This document shows, piece by piece, positions 34,513 to 43,303 of a stretch of 64,000 bases of DNA. This DNA comes from Maricaulis sp. Lineage in GTDB: Bacteria > Pseudomonadota > Alphaproteobacteria > Caulobacterales > Maricaulaceae. Position 1 is the stretch's first letter; each line of letters starts with the position of its first letter. A program made the position numbers and the translations under genes. The notes beneath the pieces were generated by a model. The model was not told where the DNA came from. It worked only from the letters and a program-made list of their open reading frames with translations, and ran no database searches. The stretch spans positions 992,001 to 1,056,000 of the forward strand of contig NZ_JAEPNI010000001.1 of assembly GCF_017643475.1 (NCBI RefSeq), in the 5' to 3' direction.

Positions 34513-34902
34513 ATGACGAATGATATTGATCTGCATGTAGGTAAAAGACTGCGCCGTCGGCGCCGTTTGCTGGGACTTACGCAGCAGCAACTTGCCGAAT
34601 CCGTAGGGATCCGGTTCCAGCAAATCCAGAAGTATGAGTGCGGCGCCAACCGCGTCAGCGCGAGCCGTCTCTTTGAGCTTGCCGAAGCGCTCGATGTTCC
34701 GGTGCAATACTTCTATGAGGGCCTGTCGCAACGCGATCAGGCGGCCAATGAAGGCGATAGCCTGGCGGCCGATGTGCTCTCGCAGAAGGAAACCGTAGAC
34801 CTTATCCGTGCCTATTACCGGCTCGGCGAACGTCCGCGCAAACGCCTGCTCGAGCTCGCCAAGTCGCTTGAGCCGGACGAAGCTGCAAACGACGCGGCCT
34901 GA
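34513..34902 (+). CDS. XRE family transcriptional regulator
   Basis: 129 residues. The Cro/CI-type helix-turn-helix occupies about 8-62: VGKRLRRRRRLLGLTQQQLA, SVGIRFQQIQKYECGANRVS and SRLFELAEALDVPVQYFYEG. The C-terminal helix set (TVDLIRAYYRLGERPRKRLLELAKSL) is like that of the PhrR/PraR-type regulators of rhizobia, which respond to stress or quorum state. It is a single gene downstream of its own candidate palindrome, 73 bp before the hisN-type gene, and may be autorepressed. Confidence 0.86.
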   Translation: MTNDIDLHVGKRLRRRRRLLGLTQQQLAESVGIRFQQIQKYECGANRVSASRLFELAEALDVPVQYFYEGLSQRDQAANEGDSLAADVLSQKETVDLIRAYYRLGERPRKRLLELAKSLEPDEAANDAA

Positions 34903-34975
34903 GGGTCACGTCATGAAGTTTCGGGGGACAAGATGCGTCTGGCGTGCGGCGTAAGCCCATGCTAGGCGCTTCTTC

Positions 34976-35767
34976 ATGATTACTGATCAAGACCGTGCCA
35001 CGATTGCGGCTGCTGCTGATGCGGCACGCAAGGCCATCGAACCCTATTTCCGGACGTCCCTGCAAATCGAGAACAAGCTCGACGAGGGCTTTGATCCCGT
35101 CACGGCGGCGGACAAGGCGTCCGAACGGGCGATCCGCGAGGTGTTGTCACAGATGGCGCCCGACGACGCGATTCTCGGCGAGGAATACGGTTCCCAGGCC
35201 AGCGGCAATGGTCGTGAATGGGTCATTGACCCGATCGATGGCACACGCGCCTTCATCGCCGGTTTCCCGACCTGGACAGTTCTGATTGGGTTGTCGGTTG
35301 ATGGCGAGCCGCAGCTCGGTGTGATCGACCAACCTTATATCGATGAACGCTTTATTGGCACGGCAGACGGAACAGAGCTGCAGCGAGCCGGCCAGTCCCG
35401 GGCGCTTGCCACCAGCCCAGTCGCCAAGCTGAAACACGCCATGCTGGCGACGACCGACCCCTATCTCTTCAACAGTGACGAGAAGGCTGTGTTCGACATG
35501 ATCCGTCGCCGCTGCAAGCTGCATCGTTTCGGATTTGACGCCTATGGTTATGCGATGCTGGCCGGTGGTGGGTTGGATCTGGTGATCGAGTCCGGTTTGC
35601 AGCCCTATGACGTCCAGGCCCTGATCCCGGTCATTCGCGGAGCAGGGGGTGTCATCACCAATTGGTCGGGCGGATCAGCGGCCGGTGGTGGCCAGGTGGT
35701 GGCGGCAGGAAGCCCTGAACTGCACGAGGTCGCGCTGGGCTTCCTGAAACATGTCGCCACCCGCTAG
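34976..35767 (+). CDS. hisN: Inositol-monophosphatase family phosphatase, histidinol-phosphatase type
   Basis: 263 residues. The metal-binding motifs are DPVTAADKASE near 40, GEE at 68-70, DPIDGTRAFIAG at 85-96, and the C-terminal WDLQPYD-like region is represented by ESGLQPYDVQALIPVIRGAGG. The variant FIAGFPTWTVLIGL and the replaced 'GA' motif match the HisN subgroup that acts as histidinol-phosphate phosphatase in actinobacteria and alphaproteobacteria. Hydrolysis of inositol or other sugar phosphates cannot be excluded. Single gene. Confidence 0.8.
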   Translation: MITDQDRATIAAAADAARKAIEPYFRTSLQIENKLDEGFDPVTAADKASERAIREVLSQMAPDDAILGEEYGSQASGNGREWVIDPIDGTRAFIAGFPTWTVLIGLSVDGEPQLGVIDQPYIDERFIGTADGTELQRAGQSRALATSPVAKLKHAMLATTDPYLFNSDEKAVFDMIRRRCKLHRFGFDAYGYAMLAGGGLDLVIESGLQPYDVQALIPVIRGAGGVITNWSGGSAAGGGQVVAAGSPELHEVALGFLKHVATR

Positions 35768-35772
35768 CCAGG

Positions 35773-36684
35773 TTATTCGCTGACCGGCTTGCGGAAGAGC
35801 AGTGTCATGCGATCACTTTCACCAATCGCATCATAACCGGCACGGTCAAAGTCGGCCGCGGCTTCCTGGCCGCGAGGAGCTGAACGGCGCGTCGGGGCCA
35901 GAGTCCAGACGCCGAACGGGTGATCTGCCGTGTCCGCCGGGTTGGCATTGACCTCGGAGGCGGAGACCAGTTCGAAACCGGCTTCCACGGCGAGGGCGAT
36001 GACATAGTCCTGCTGAACATAACCGGAGCTGGCCTGCGGGTCCTGTTCACGCGTGGAGGGCAGGCGGTGATCAACGACACCCAGCGTGCCGCCTTCACGT
36101 AGCGCGGCATAGAAGTCGTCGAACGCCTTCTCGGCGTAATTGCCCATCATGAAGTTGTGGACGTTGCGGAAAGTCAGGATCGTGTCAACGCTGCCCGGCT
36201 CGACGATGGCGCCGGTATTGTTGTCGAAATCGGCCAGCACATACTCGCCATAACGGTCCGCGTTGGAATAGCGTTCGATGAAACGCTCGCGGGAGCGAAC
36301 GCGGTTCTCGCTGGACCCCTCAACCGGGAAATGCGCGGCGACATAGGTGCCGCCATTGCCATTGATCCACGGCATCAAAATATCGGCATACCAGCCGCCG
36401 CCCGGCCAGATTTCCATCACCGTGCCGCTCGGGTCAACGCCCAGGGCTTCCAGCGTTGCCGCGGGATTGCGCCAGATGTCCCGCTCGGAACGCTCGCCGC
36501 GCCATTCGGCTGCGACAGCGCTGGCAAGGTCGGTCGGCAGGGCGTCCGCGACGATCTCGACACCGTTTTCCGTGGTCTGGGCCGTGTCCTGGATTGTGGC
36601 GGTTTCCGCCTCTTCGGATGGGGATCCGCAAGCTGCGAGAGACAGGGCCAGCAAGCTTGGCACAACAAGGTGGAAACGGGACAT
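35773..36684 (-). CDS. Methyltransferase-like lipoprotein (COG4798 type)
   Basis: 303 residues from the ATG at 36684, AGGAGT before it; a TTG directly upstream is possible. The lipobox LAAC (Cys19) gives a lipid-anchored periplasmic protein. The body has VMEIWPGGGWYADILMPWIN (like a SAM pocket), VLADFDNN, ILTFRNVHNFMMG and LREGGTLGVVDHRL, the pattern of predicted SAM methyltransferases of COG4798. A methyltransferase outside the cytoplasm lacks cofactor, so these proteins may have lost activity or do something else. Convergent with hisN. Confidence 0.8.
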   Translation of the reverse strand: MSRFHLVVPSLLALSLAACGSPSEEAETATIQDTAQTTENGVEIVADALPTDLASAVAAEWRGERSERDIWRNPAATLEALGVDPSGTVMEIWPGGGWYADILMPWINGNGGTYVAAHFPVEGSSENRVRSRERFIERYSNADRYGEYVLADFDNNTGAIVEPGSVDTILTFRNVHNFMMGNYAEKAFDDFYAALREGGTLGVVDHRLPSTREQDPQASSGYVQQDYVIALAVEAGFELVSASEVNANPADTADHPFGVWTLAPTRRSAPRGQEAAADFDRAGYDAIGESDRMTLLFRKPVSE

Positions 36685-36849
36685 CAAGACACTCCTGTAG
36701 ATCAGATGCGGAATAGGTAGTCGGAGGCTGGCGGCAAGGCAAACAAGTTTTTTCGGGGGCGGGGGTTGCGACCGGATTTTGGGCTACCCATGTGTTTGTC
36801 ACGGGTCGCCGAAACGGGGCCCGAGACCTGCGCCACAATCCGCCCGAGG

Positions 36850-36924
36850 GTCGATGGGCAGGTCGACTGAAATCCGGCGAATGGTTCGTCGGATGGTCTT
36901 ATCGCTCAATTGAGGATGAGGAAA
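36850..36924 (+). promoter_or_regulatory. Candidate ROSE-type RNA thermometer
   Basis: The leader of the Hsp20 gene folds into a series of stems: GTCGA/TCGAC (36850-36867), a 9-bp stem TCCGGCGAA/TTCGTCGGA (36873-36893, one G-U pair) and a last hairpin at 36901-36917 that pairs AUC and CUC with GAG and GAU of the ribosome site, leaving one bulged G. The UCGCU at 36902-36906 matches the UYGCU signature of ROSE elements. Read by eye only. Confidence 0.6.
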
Positions 36925-37398
36925 ATGCGTACAGTAGATTTCAGCCCGCTCTATCGTTCCATCGTTGGATTTGATCGCCTTGCCGATCTGATGGACTCTG
37001 CCACCAAGGTCGAGTCACAAGGCTATCCGCCCTACAACATCCAGCACGTCGCCGAGGATGAGTATCTCATCGAACTCGCCGTTGCCGGTTTCTCCGACGA
37101 TGATCTGACGGTGGAGGTCCAGGGCAATGTCCTGACCGTGACCGGTCGAATTGCCGAAAAAGACGAAGCCGATACGCGCCGCTTCCTGCATCGCGGGATT
37201 GCCGAGCGCGCTTTCGAGCGCCGCTTCCATCTGGCCGATCACGTTATCGTGTCCGGAGCGGAACTGCGCAACGGCATGCTCTCTGTCCAGCTCGTTCGCG
37301 AGATCCCGGAATCGGCCAAGCCGCGCAGTATCGCGATCGATACCGGTTCGGCACCCAAGGCCAAGCTGATCAAAGGTGGGAAAACCGAAGCGGCCTGA
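36925..37398 (+). CDS. Small heat-shock protein, Hsp20 family
   Basis: 157 residues from the ATG at 36925, which has GAGGA 8 bp upstream. The N-terminus (FSPLYRSIVGFDRLADLMDS) and the alpha-crystallin domain YPPYNIQHVAEDEYLIELAVAG, DLTVEVQGNVLTVTGR, RRFLHRGIAERAFERRFHLAD and NGMLSVQLVREIPES match IbpA-type chaperones of alphaproteobacteria. They hold unfolding proteins for the DnaK system. The C-terminal I-x-I motif is weak (RSIAID). Control by a ROSE-like leader is likely. A terminator follows at 37441-37466. Confidence 0.93.
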   Translation: MRTVDFSPLYRSIVGFDRLADLMDSATKVESQGYPPYNIQHVAEDEYLIELAVAGFSDDDLTVEVQGNVLTVTGRIAEKDEADTRRFLHRGIAERAFERRFHLADHVIVSGAELRNGMLSVQLVREIPESAKPRSIAIDTGSAPKAKLIKGGKTEAA

Positions 37399-37440
37399 CC
37401 CCCAGTCGCGTGAGAGAAGACCCCTTTAGACACGAACACG

Positions 37441-37466
37441 CGGCAGGCCGAGAGGTCTGCCGTTTT
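37441..37466 (+). terminator. Terminator after hsp20
   Basis: CGGCAGGCC and GGTCTGCCG pair (one G-T) around GAGA, followed by TTTT. It ends just before the convergent pentapeptide gene's stop and could serve both. Confidence 0.75.
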
Positions 37467-37468
37467 CG

Positions 37469-38770
37469 TTAGGCGGCATCCAGATCAACCGCACCGTCTA
37501 CTTCCGCCACGTCCTGCAGGAAGGTTTCGCTGACGGTGGTGCCCGTAAAACAGGAGCCGCTGAAACGCGCATCCGTCACATTGGCACCGTCCAGGTGGGA
37601 ATAGGAGAAGTCTGCACCGGTTGCCTTGGCCTGGCGCAAATCGGCACCGCGAAGGTCGACATAGCGCGCCTTTGTGCCGGCGAGAGAGGCGGGAAGAACC
37701 CGGTTATTCTCGAGCAGAAGCGGTCCGAAACGACAATCCCGCAGGTCCGCATTGTTCAGATTGGCACCCGTCAGATCGGCACCGCGCAGATCTGCGCCGC
37801 GCAGGCAAACCATGCGCAGGTCGGCGCGTTCCAGTCGCGCGCCCTGAAGCTGGGCACCTTCCAGGTCCAGGCCGTAGAGCGTCGCGCCGCGCGCGTGGAA
37901 AGCGGTCAGTGTCTTTCCGGCCAGCGAATTCAGGCCGCGCAGGTCTGTACCGTCAAAGAGAGAAGGCTTGCCTTCCCGGCCATCGGTTTCGCACCATTTG
38001 ACGTGATCAGCAATCTGCTGGGCGATCGGCTGATCCATATCGCTCGGATCAATGCCCACCGGTTCGCTTGTCAGTGCACCTTCGGTATTCATGCCGGACG
38101 TCTTGGCCATGACGGTTTTCACACCGATCATGACACTGTCCTTGAAATCCGTATCTGTCAGGTCCGCGCCGGACAGGTCCGCGCCTTCCAGGTTGGCGCC
38201 CTGGAATGACGAGCCGCGCAGATTGGCGCGGATCATCCGCGCACCCAGCAGCATGGCATCTGTGAAATCAGCAGTCTGGGCCGCGATGCCGGCCATTTTA
38301 GACCGCGAGAGATTGGCGCCCGTGAAGTTCGCCTTGCCCGCATCATTTTCCTGAGTCTTGTGCTTCAGGATGGCGAGGCCTTTTTCCTTGTCGATCTCGG
38401 CGATTGCGCCCTCACGCATATCGGCCTCGGTCAGGTCGGCGCCCGTCAGGTTCGCGCCTCGCATGATCGCGCCTCGCAGATCGGCCCGGCGCAGGGATGC
38501 GCCCTCGAGGCTCGCCTGGCGCAGGTCGGCCGCAAAGAAATTCGCACTGTTCAGCGTGCAGCCGGACAGGTTCGCTTTGCGCAAGACGGCACCGGAAAAA
38601 TCGGCATCGGAAAGATCGCGTCCGGACAGGTCGAGGCCTTCAACAATCGTGTAGGCAAAACTCGCACGGGCACCGCCGGCGCGACCGGACCACAGGCGCT
38701 CATGGCGTTCGCACATGGCGTCCACAGTCATCTGGTCGAGGCGCGTATGTTCAATCTTGCGGTCGGCCAT
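37469..38770 (-). CDS. Pentapeptide-repeat protein
   Basis: 433 residues dominated by A(D/N)LXX repeats in two blocks (about 45-120 and 150-225, then 285-425, for example ADLRMVCLRGADLRGADLTG). These form a right-handed quadrilateral beta-helix. A segment of ordinary sequence (about 225-285, with SDMDQPIAQQIADHVKWCETDGREG) links the blocks. Some such proteins mimic DNA and protect gyrase, others are scaffolds; nothing here decides. No signal peptide, so cytoplasmic. Single gene. Confidence 0.88.
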   Translation of the reverse strand: MADRKIEHTRLDQMTVDAMCERHERLWSGRAGGARASFAYTIVEGLDLSGRDLSDADFSGAVLRKANLSGCTLNSANFFAADLRQASLEGASLRRADLRGAIMRGANLTGADLTEADMREGAIAEIDKEKGLAILKHKTQENDAGKANFTGANLSRSKMAGIAAQTADFTDAMLLGARMIRANLRGSSFQGANLEGADLSGADLTDTDFKDSVMIGVKTVMAKTSGMNTEGALTSEPVGIDPSDMDQPIAQQIADHVKWCETDGREGKPSLFDGTDLRGLNSLAGKTLTAFHARGATLYGLDLEGAQLQGARLERADLRMVCLRGADLRGADLTGANLNNADLRDCRFGPLLLENNRVLPASLAGTKARYVDLRGADLRQAKATGADFSYSHLDGANVTDARFSGSCFTGTTVSETFLQDVAEVDGAVDLDAA

Positions 38771-38849
38771 TAAGCACGAAGATTCCTGACGAGAAACGTA
38801 AGTCGACGGAGGCTAGCGTAGATACGTTAACGACAGGTGTTCCAATTCG

Positions 38850-39470
38850 TTACAGAAGATTGAGTTGGCCCGATAGGGCGAGCGGATGGTCCGACGCGAC
38901 TCGAACGCGGCTGGCTCCCGTCTGACCCAGCTTGTCCAGGCAGGCGTCGAGTTCGGTGATTGTAAGCGCGGGAAGGGTCGCATCAAATCCGCCGTCAAAG
39001 GCGTCCGCATAGAGCGCCGGCTTGCCGGTGTCCAAACGACAGAAAAATCCCTCATAGAGCGGGTGGGCCTCGGCCGTGCACAGGCCAGTTTCCACTGCGA
39101 TGCCAGCTGTTCGCAGCATGGCTATACCCTTGCCGGCGACCCGCGGATCCTCGTCGAGGCAGGCGATCACCACCCGGTCGACCTTCGCATCGATCAGGGC
39201 TTGCGCGCACGGGGGCGTCTGGCCGTGATGCGCGCAGGGTTCCAGGGTGACATAGGCCGTTGTGCCTTTGCTATTGTCTCCGGCCAGGTCCAGAGCGCGC
39301 CGCTCCGCGTGGGGGCGTCCGCCATCATCTGTGGCGGCGGAGGCGACCAGCTTGTCATCGCGCACGAGCACGCAACCGACCGCCGGATTGGGTGCCGTCC
39401 GGCCCAGCTGGGACCTGGCGACGGCCATCGCCAGAGACATCCAGCGCAGGTCGTTCAGGCGCGTTGTCAC
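38850..39470 (-). CDS. RibD-like riboflavin deaminase without reductase domain
   Basis: 206 residues. The cytidine-deaminase fold of RibD is present (residues about 8-145): [12 protein letters not shown], zinc ligands His54 in HAE and Cys79/Cys88 in [13 protein letters not shown], and [15 protein letters not shown]. In RibD a reductase domain of about 200 residues follows, for a total near 360; here only a 60-residue tail (from [12 protein letters not shown]) remains, with no NADPH-binding features. It may catalyse just the deamination step of riboflavin synthesis or have another substrate. Its end overlaps the upstream gpmA-side start by 4 bp: it is translated right after gpmA. Confidence 0.83.
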   Translation of the reverse strand: MTTRLNDLRWMSLAMAVARSQLGRTAPNPAVGCVLVRDDKLVASAATDDGGRPHAERRALDLAGDNSKGTTAYVTLEPCAHHGQTPPCAQALIDAKVDRVVIACLDEDPRVAGKGIAMLRTAGIAVETGLCTAEAHPLYEGFFCRLDTGKPALYADAFDGGFDATLPALTITELDACLDKLGQTGASRVRVASDHPLALSGQLNLL

Positions 39471-40195
39471 GCCGGCAAGGCAGGCAGGGACTGCGCACGG
39501 TCCTGGTCGAGATAGGCGGCGGAGACCGGTTTGGTGCCGCTTTCGTCCAGGTCAATCAGCAGCGGATTACCGGTCGGGATCTCAACGCCCATGATGTCGT
39601 CGTCAGAAACTGTGAAGAGCAGTTTCACCAGTGCACGCAGGCTGTTGCCATGCGCTGCAACGATGACGTCCTTGCCCGATGTCAGCGCCGGCAGGATGGC
39701 CTCGTTCCAGTAAGGCTCGACCCGTTCAAGTGTGGTCTTGAGGGATTCCGTTGCGGGCAGCAGGTCCGGATCAACATCCGCATAACGCGTGTCGTTGAGG
39801 GGGTGAAGCTCATGGTTTTCCGGGAGAGGCGGCGGCGGTGTGTCAAAGGAGCGGCGCCAGATATGGACCTGTTCCTCACCATGCTTGTCGCGTGTCTCAT
39901 CCTTGTTGAGCCCGGCCAGCCCCCCATAGTGGCGTTCGTTCAGGCGCCAGGACTTCTCCACCGGAACCCAAAGACGGTCCAGACCGTCCAGGGCGAAGTT
40001 CAGCGTCTTGATGGCGCGCTTGAGAACAGAGGTGAATGCCAGGTCCGGTTCAAAACCCGCTGCCTTGAGCAGATCGCCGGACTTTTGTGCCTGGGCGACA
40101 CCTTCTTCCGTCAGGTTCACGTCCACCCAGCCGGTGAAGCGGTTTTGCAGATTCCATTCACTTTGGCCGTGCCGGACCAGGACGAGTTTGGGCAT
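39467..40195 (-). CDS. gpmA: 2,3-bisphosphoglycerate-dependent phosphoglycerate mutase
   Basis: 242 residues. The phosphohistidine motif [20 protein letters not shown] (His9), [33 protein letters not shown] and [16 protein letters not shown] define dPGM, which interconverts 3- and 2-phosphoglycerate in glycolysis. All active-site residues are visible. The last 4 bp overlap the RibD-like gene, so both are on one transcript, an unusual pairing. Confidence 0.94.
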   Translation of the reverse strand: MPKLVLVRHGQSEWNLQNRFTGWVDVNLTEEGVAQAQKSGDLLKAAGFEPDLAFTSVLKRAIKTLNFALDGLDRLWVPVEKSWRLNERHYGGLAGLNKDETRDKHGEEQVHIWRRSFDTPPPPLPENHELHPLNDTRYADVDPDLLPATESLKTTLERVEPYWNEAILPALTSGKDVIVAAHGNSLRALVKLLFTVSDDDIMGVEIPTGNPLLIDLDESGTKPVSAAYLDQDRAQSLPALPA

Positions 40196-40531
40196 GAGAC
40201 TCTCCGTCGATTTGCGCGAGCGATACTCCTCTCACAGGCAAACGGCAAGACGGGAGTTGTATGGTTGCGTAACAAAATTTTCTGCTACCCATGGAGGTGG
40301 GATTGTGGTACCCTTTCAGGGCTTCGAACATTTTTGAGCCAATCCGTCCTTTGAAGCAGCGTGGTCCCAAAAACTGACGGCATTCAGGCGCGCTACCCCA
40401 CCTGCGCGAGTGCTGCGGCTACTTCGTCCCCCTTGACTGCAGTCCGATTGCCGAACCAGCCGCGCACGTCTCTTCCCCGGACGTGCGCGGTTCTGCTATT
40501 GAGCTTGGGAACATCGATAAAAGGTACTCAG
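40196..40531. other. 336-bp intergenic region with stem-loops
   Basis: Lies between divergent gpmA and kdsD. It holds an 11-bp perfect stem (40460-40470 with 40480-40490) followed by TTCTGCTATT, a weaker CGCGC/GCGCG hairpin near 40390, and a CCCT-TTC-AGGG hairpin near 40312. The kdsD frame stays open across part of it but has no credible start there. A structured transcript such as a small RNA is possible, but I cannot match it to a known family. Confidence 0.4.
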
Positions 40532-41500
40532 ATGCAGGACTTCGACGCTCTGGAGGTCGCGCGCCGCGTGATCGCCATCGAACGGGATGGACTCTCTCAA
40601 CTTGAGAATATGATCGGCGAGCCGTTTGCGGCTGCAGTCAGGCTGGCCGCAGGCCTCAAGGGGCGGTTGATCTGCACCGGTGTGGGCAAGTCCGGGCATG
40701 TAGCGCGCAAGATCGCTGCGACACTCGCCTCGACCGGCACGCCTGCCTATTACGTGCATCCGACCGAAGCCAGCCATGGCGATCTGGGCATGATCACCGG
40801 CGACGACGCTGTGTTGGCTTTGTCCAAGTCAGGGGAGACCCGCGAGCTGGGCGACCTCATTGCCTATTGCCGCCGGTTTGAAGTTCCGCTGATCGGTATG
40901 ACTGCACACGCAGACAGTACTTTGGGGCGCGCCAGTAACTACGAACTGTTTGTACCCAACGCCATTGAGGCCTGTGCTGAAACGCGCGCGCCGACGACGT
41001 CCACGACGTTGATGATGGCCATGGGTGACGCGTTTGCGGTGGCTTTGCTCGAGGCCCGCGGTTTCACGGCCACGGATTTTCGCACTTTCCATCCGGGCGG
41101 AGCTCTGGGCGCCGCGCTCGCGAGTGCAGCCGATGTTATGCATGCCGGGGAGTCGATGCCGCTGGTGGCGGGTCAGGCCAGCATGAGCGAGGTGCTGCTG
41201 GAAATGACGGCCAAGTCCTTTGGTTGTGCGGGTATCCTTGATGCCGATGGTCGGCTGATGGGCATCATCACCGACGGTGACTTGCGCCGTCACATGGGCA
41301 ATGACCTGGTTGACCGGGTCGCTGAAGAAGTGATGACGCGCGATCCCAAAGTAGGAAGCCCGACCATGCTGGCCGCTGATGCACTGCGTGAAATGACCGT
41401 CGGCACGCCCAAGATCACACAGCTTTTCCTGGTGGATGAGGAAAATCGCCCGGCAGGATTATTGCATTTGCACGATTTGTTGCGCATCGGCCTGAAGTAA
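40532..41500 (+). CDS. kdsD: Arabinose-5-phosphate isomerase (KpsF/GutQ family)
   Basis: 322 residues. The SIS domain (about 35-170) has TGVGKSGHVARKIAATLAST, THPTEASHGDLG-like YVHPTEASHGDLGMI and SKSGETRELGDLI; two CBS domains follow (about 205-322, with GIITDGDLRRHM). It converts ribulose-5-phosphate to arabinose-5-phosphate, the first step to KDO for lipopolysaccharide or capsule. The chosen ATG at 40532 gives the usual family length. It lies 94 bp before the type I secretion genes but probably is not part of that system. Confidence 0.92.
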   Translation: MQDFDALEVARRVIAIERDGLSQLENMIGEPFAAAVRLAAGLKGRLICTGVGKSGHVARKIAATLASTGTPAYYVHPTEASHGDLGMITGDDAVLALSKSGETRELGDLIAYCRRFEVPLIGMTAHADSTLGRASNYELFVPNAIEACAETRAPTTSTTLMMAMGDAFAVALLEARGFTATDFRTFHPGGALGAALASAADVMHAGESMPLVAGQASMSEVLLEMTAKSFGCAGILDADGRLMGIITDGDLRRHMGNDLVDRVAEEVMTRDPKVGSPTMLAADALREMTVGTPKITQLFLVDEENRPAGLLHLHDLLRIGLK

Positions 41501-41594
41501 TTAGAGGTCGTAAAACGCGTGAAAACGTGCATTTAGCAGGGTGGCTGGGTAGAATACCGTCCCTGACGTAAATTCGTGTCGTGTGGAGTGATCG

Positions 41595-43301
41595 ATGATC
41601 AAGGGAGTGTCGCTGGAGTTGCGGAATCGCCTCAAGCCTCACCTGCGCCTGCTGGCCGGGTTCGGTTTCGCGGCGAATATCCTGCTGCTCGTTTCCCCGC
41701 TCTACATGCTTCAGATCTATGACCGGGTCCTGAACTCCGGTTCGGTTGACACGCTGATGTGGTTGAGCGCGCTGGCCGTGTTTCTGCTGGCGATCTATGG
41801 CGCAGCGGAAATGGGACGCCGTCGTGTCTCAGCGCTGGCTGCCAAGGAAATCGACGCGTATTTTTCGCCTAAAATCTTCCAGCGTTTCGAGAACCAGCTC
41901 GAGGGGCGCCCCGATCTGGCGCTGAATTTGTCGCGCCTCTCCAAGGCCCAGACCTATGTCCAGCAAGGCTCGCTCCTGCCATTCCTGGACCTGCCCTTTG
42001 CGCCGCTCTTCCTGATCGTCCTGTTTCTGATCCATCCCTTTATCGGCATGCTCGGCCTGATCGGTGCGGCGCTGGTATTCGGTGTGGCGTTTCTGGCGGA
42101 GATGTCGAGCCGACAGGGCAGCCAGGCGTCCCAGGCGACGTTGGGCAAGGCTGGCCAGTTTGCTGCCGACCTTGAACGCCAGCGCTCTGCACTGGTTTCC
42201 ATGGGGCTGCTCGGCCGTGCCTATCAGCGCTGGCAGCAAGTGCGCGATCTGGGGCAGGGACTGGCCCTGGGAGCCTCTCGCGAAGACGGCAAGTTCACCG
42301 CCATTTCGCGTGCACTGCGCCAGACATTGCAGATCCTTGTTTTGGGGGGCGGTGCAGCACTCGCGCTCAGCCAGCAGATTTCGCCCGGTTCGATCGTGGC
42401 CTCCTCGATCATCCTGGCGCGCGTGCTGGGGCCGATCGACCAGATTGTCGGCGGGTGGCGAAACAGCGTCCAGACCTGGACCGGCTGGCTAGAGATGAGC
42501 GAGATCGCAGAGGCCCAGGAAGAACGCGCCGAATACACGCCGCTGCCGCGTCCGGTTGCCGAGCTGGTGCTTGATCGCACGGCTATAGGTGTTCCCGGTG
42601 GCGAAACGCCCCTGTTGCAGGCCTTCAATTTCACCGCAGGTTCGGCCGATATTATCGCCCTGACCGGTGGTATCGGAACCGGTAAAACAAGCTTTCTGCA
42701 AACGGTGGCGGGCGCCTGGCCGACTTATGAGGGCTCGATCAGCCTGGGCGGTCGCAAGCTGCAGGATTGGCCGAGCGAGGATCGCGGTCGGTACATTGGC
42801 TATATCCCGCAGGATGTTCAATTGTTGCCTGCCACGATAGCCGAAAACATCTCCCGACTGGGACCATGCGATGACGAGGCTGTGCTCAACGCGGCCAAGG
42901 CCGCTGGAGCGCACGAGATGATCCTGGGGCTGCCCGATGGCTATGACACTCCGGTTGGTCCGGGCGGGGTCAATCTGTCGGCAGGCCAGAAACAGCTGGT
43001 GGGCTTGGCACGAGCCTTGTTCGGGGCGCCGGTTCTGCTGGTGCTGGACGAGCCGACGGCTAATCTGGACAGTGCTTCTGCAAGCAATCTGATCAAGTCG
43101 GTCAAGGCCATCGCGGAAGCGGGTGCTGTAGTCATCATCTCCACGCATGATCGCCGGGTGATTGAGCAGAGCACCACCGTGCTCCTCCTGCGCAATGGTG
43201 CCGTACTGGCAGCGCCGGCTGACCAGTATCTCAAACTCGCGGTCGGCCCAGGCAATGCCGGGCCGGGTGGTGGCCAAGCTGGCGGGCAGGGAGTGGCCTG
43301 A
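41595..43301 (+). CDS. Type I secretion ABC transporter (PrtD-like)
   Basis: 568 residues. N-terminal TM domain (helices about 20-40, 55-75, 130-165, 245-280) with the PrtD-type SPLYMLQIYDRVLNSGSVDT, and a C-terminal ATPase: Walker A GGIGTGKTS at 358-366, a signature written LSAGQ at 461-465 in place of LSGGQ, Walker B LLVLDEP near 481, and ISTHDRR. It forms the inner-membrane engine that exports a C-terminal-signal substrate, here presumably the 1638-residue protein downstream. No N-terminal peptidase or CLD domain is present, as in protease and S-layer exporters. It is followed by its adaptor 2 bp later. Confidence 0.92.
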   Translation: MIKGVSLELRNRLKPHLRLLAGFGFAANILLLVSPLYMLQIYDRVLNSGSVDTLMWLSALAVFLLAIYGAAEMGRRRVSALAAKEIDAYFSPKIFQRFENQLEGRPDLALNLSRLSKAQTYVQQGSLLPFLDLPFAPLFLIVLFLIHPFIGMLGLIGAALVFGVAFLAEMSSRQGSQASQATLGKAGQFAADLERQRSALVSMGLLGRAYQRWQQVRDLGQGLALGASREDGKFTAISRALRQTLQILVLGGGAALALSQQISPGSIVASSIILARVLGPIDQIVGGWRNSVQTWTGWLEMSEIAEAQEERAEYTPLPRPVAELVLDRTAIGVPGGETPLLQAFNFTAGSADIIALTGGIGTGKTSFLQTVAGAWPTYEGSISLGGRKLQDWPSEDRGRYIGYIPQDVQLLPATIAENISRLGPCDDEAVLNAAKAAGAHEMILGLPDGYDTPVGPGGVNLSAGQKQLVGLARALFGAPVLLVLDEPTANLDSASASNLIKSVKAIAEAGAVVIISTHDRRVIEQSTTVLLLRNGAVLAAPADQYLKLAVGPGNAGPGGGQAGGQGVA

Positions 43302-43303
43302 TC

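Noticed and set aside
40196-40531. 6S RNA or SRP RNA gene.
   Set aside because: The conserved sequence blocks of those RNAs could not be found; only stems are seen, so no name is given.
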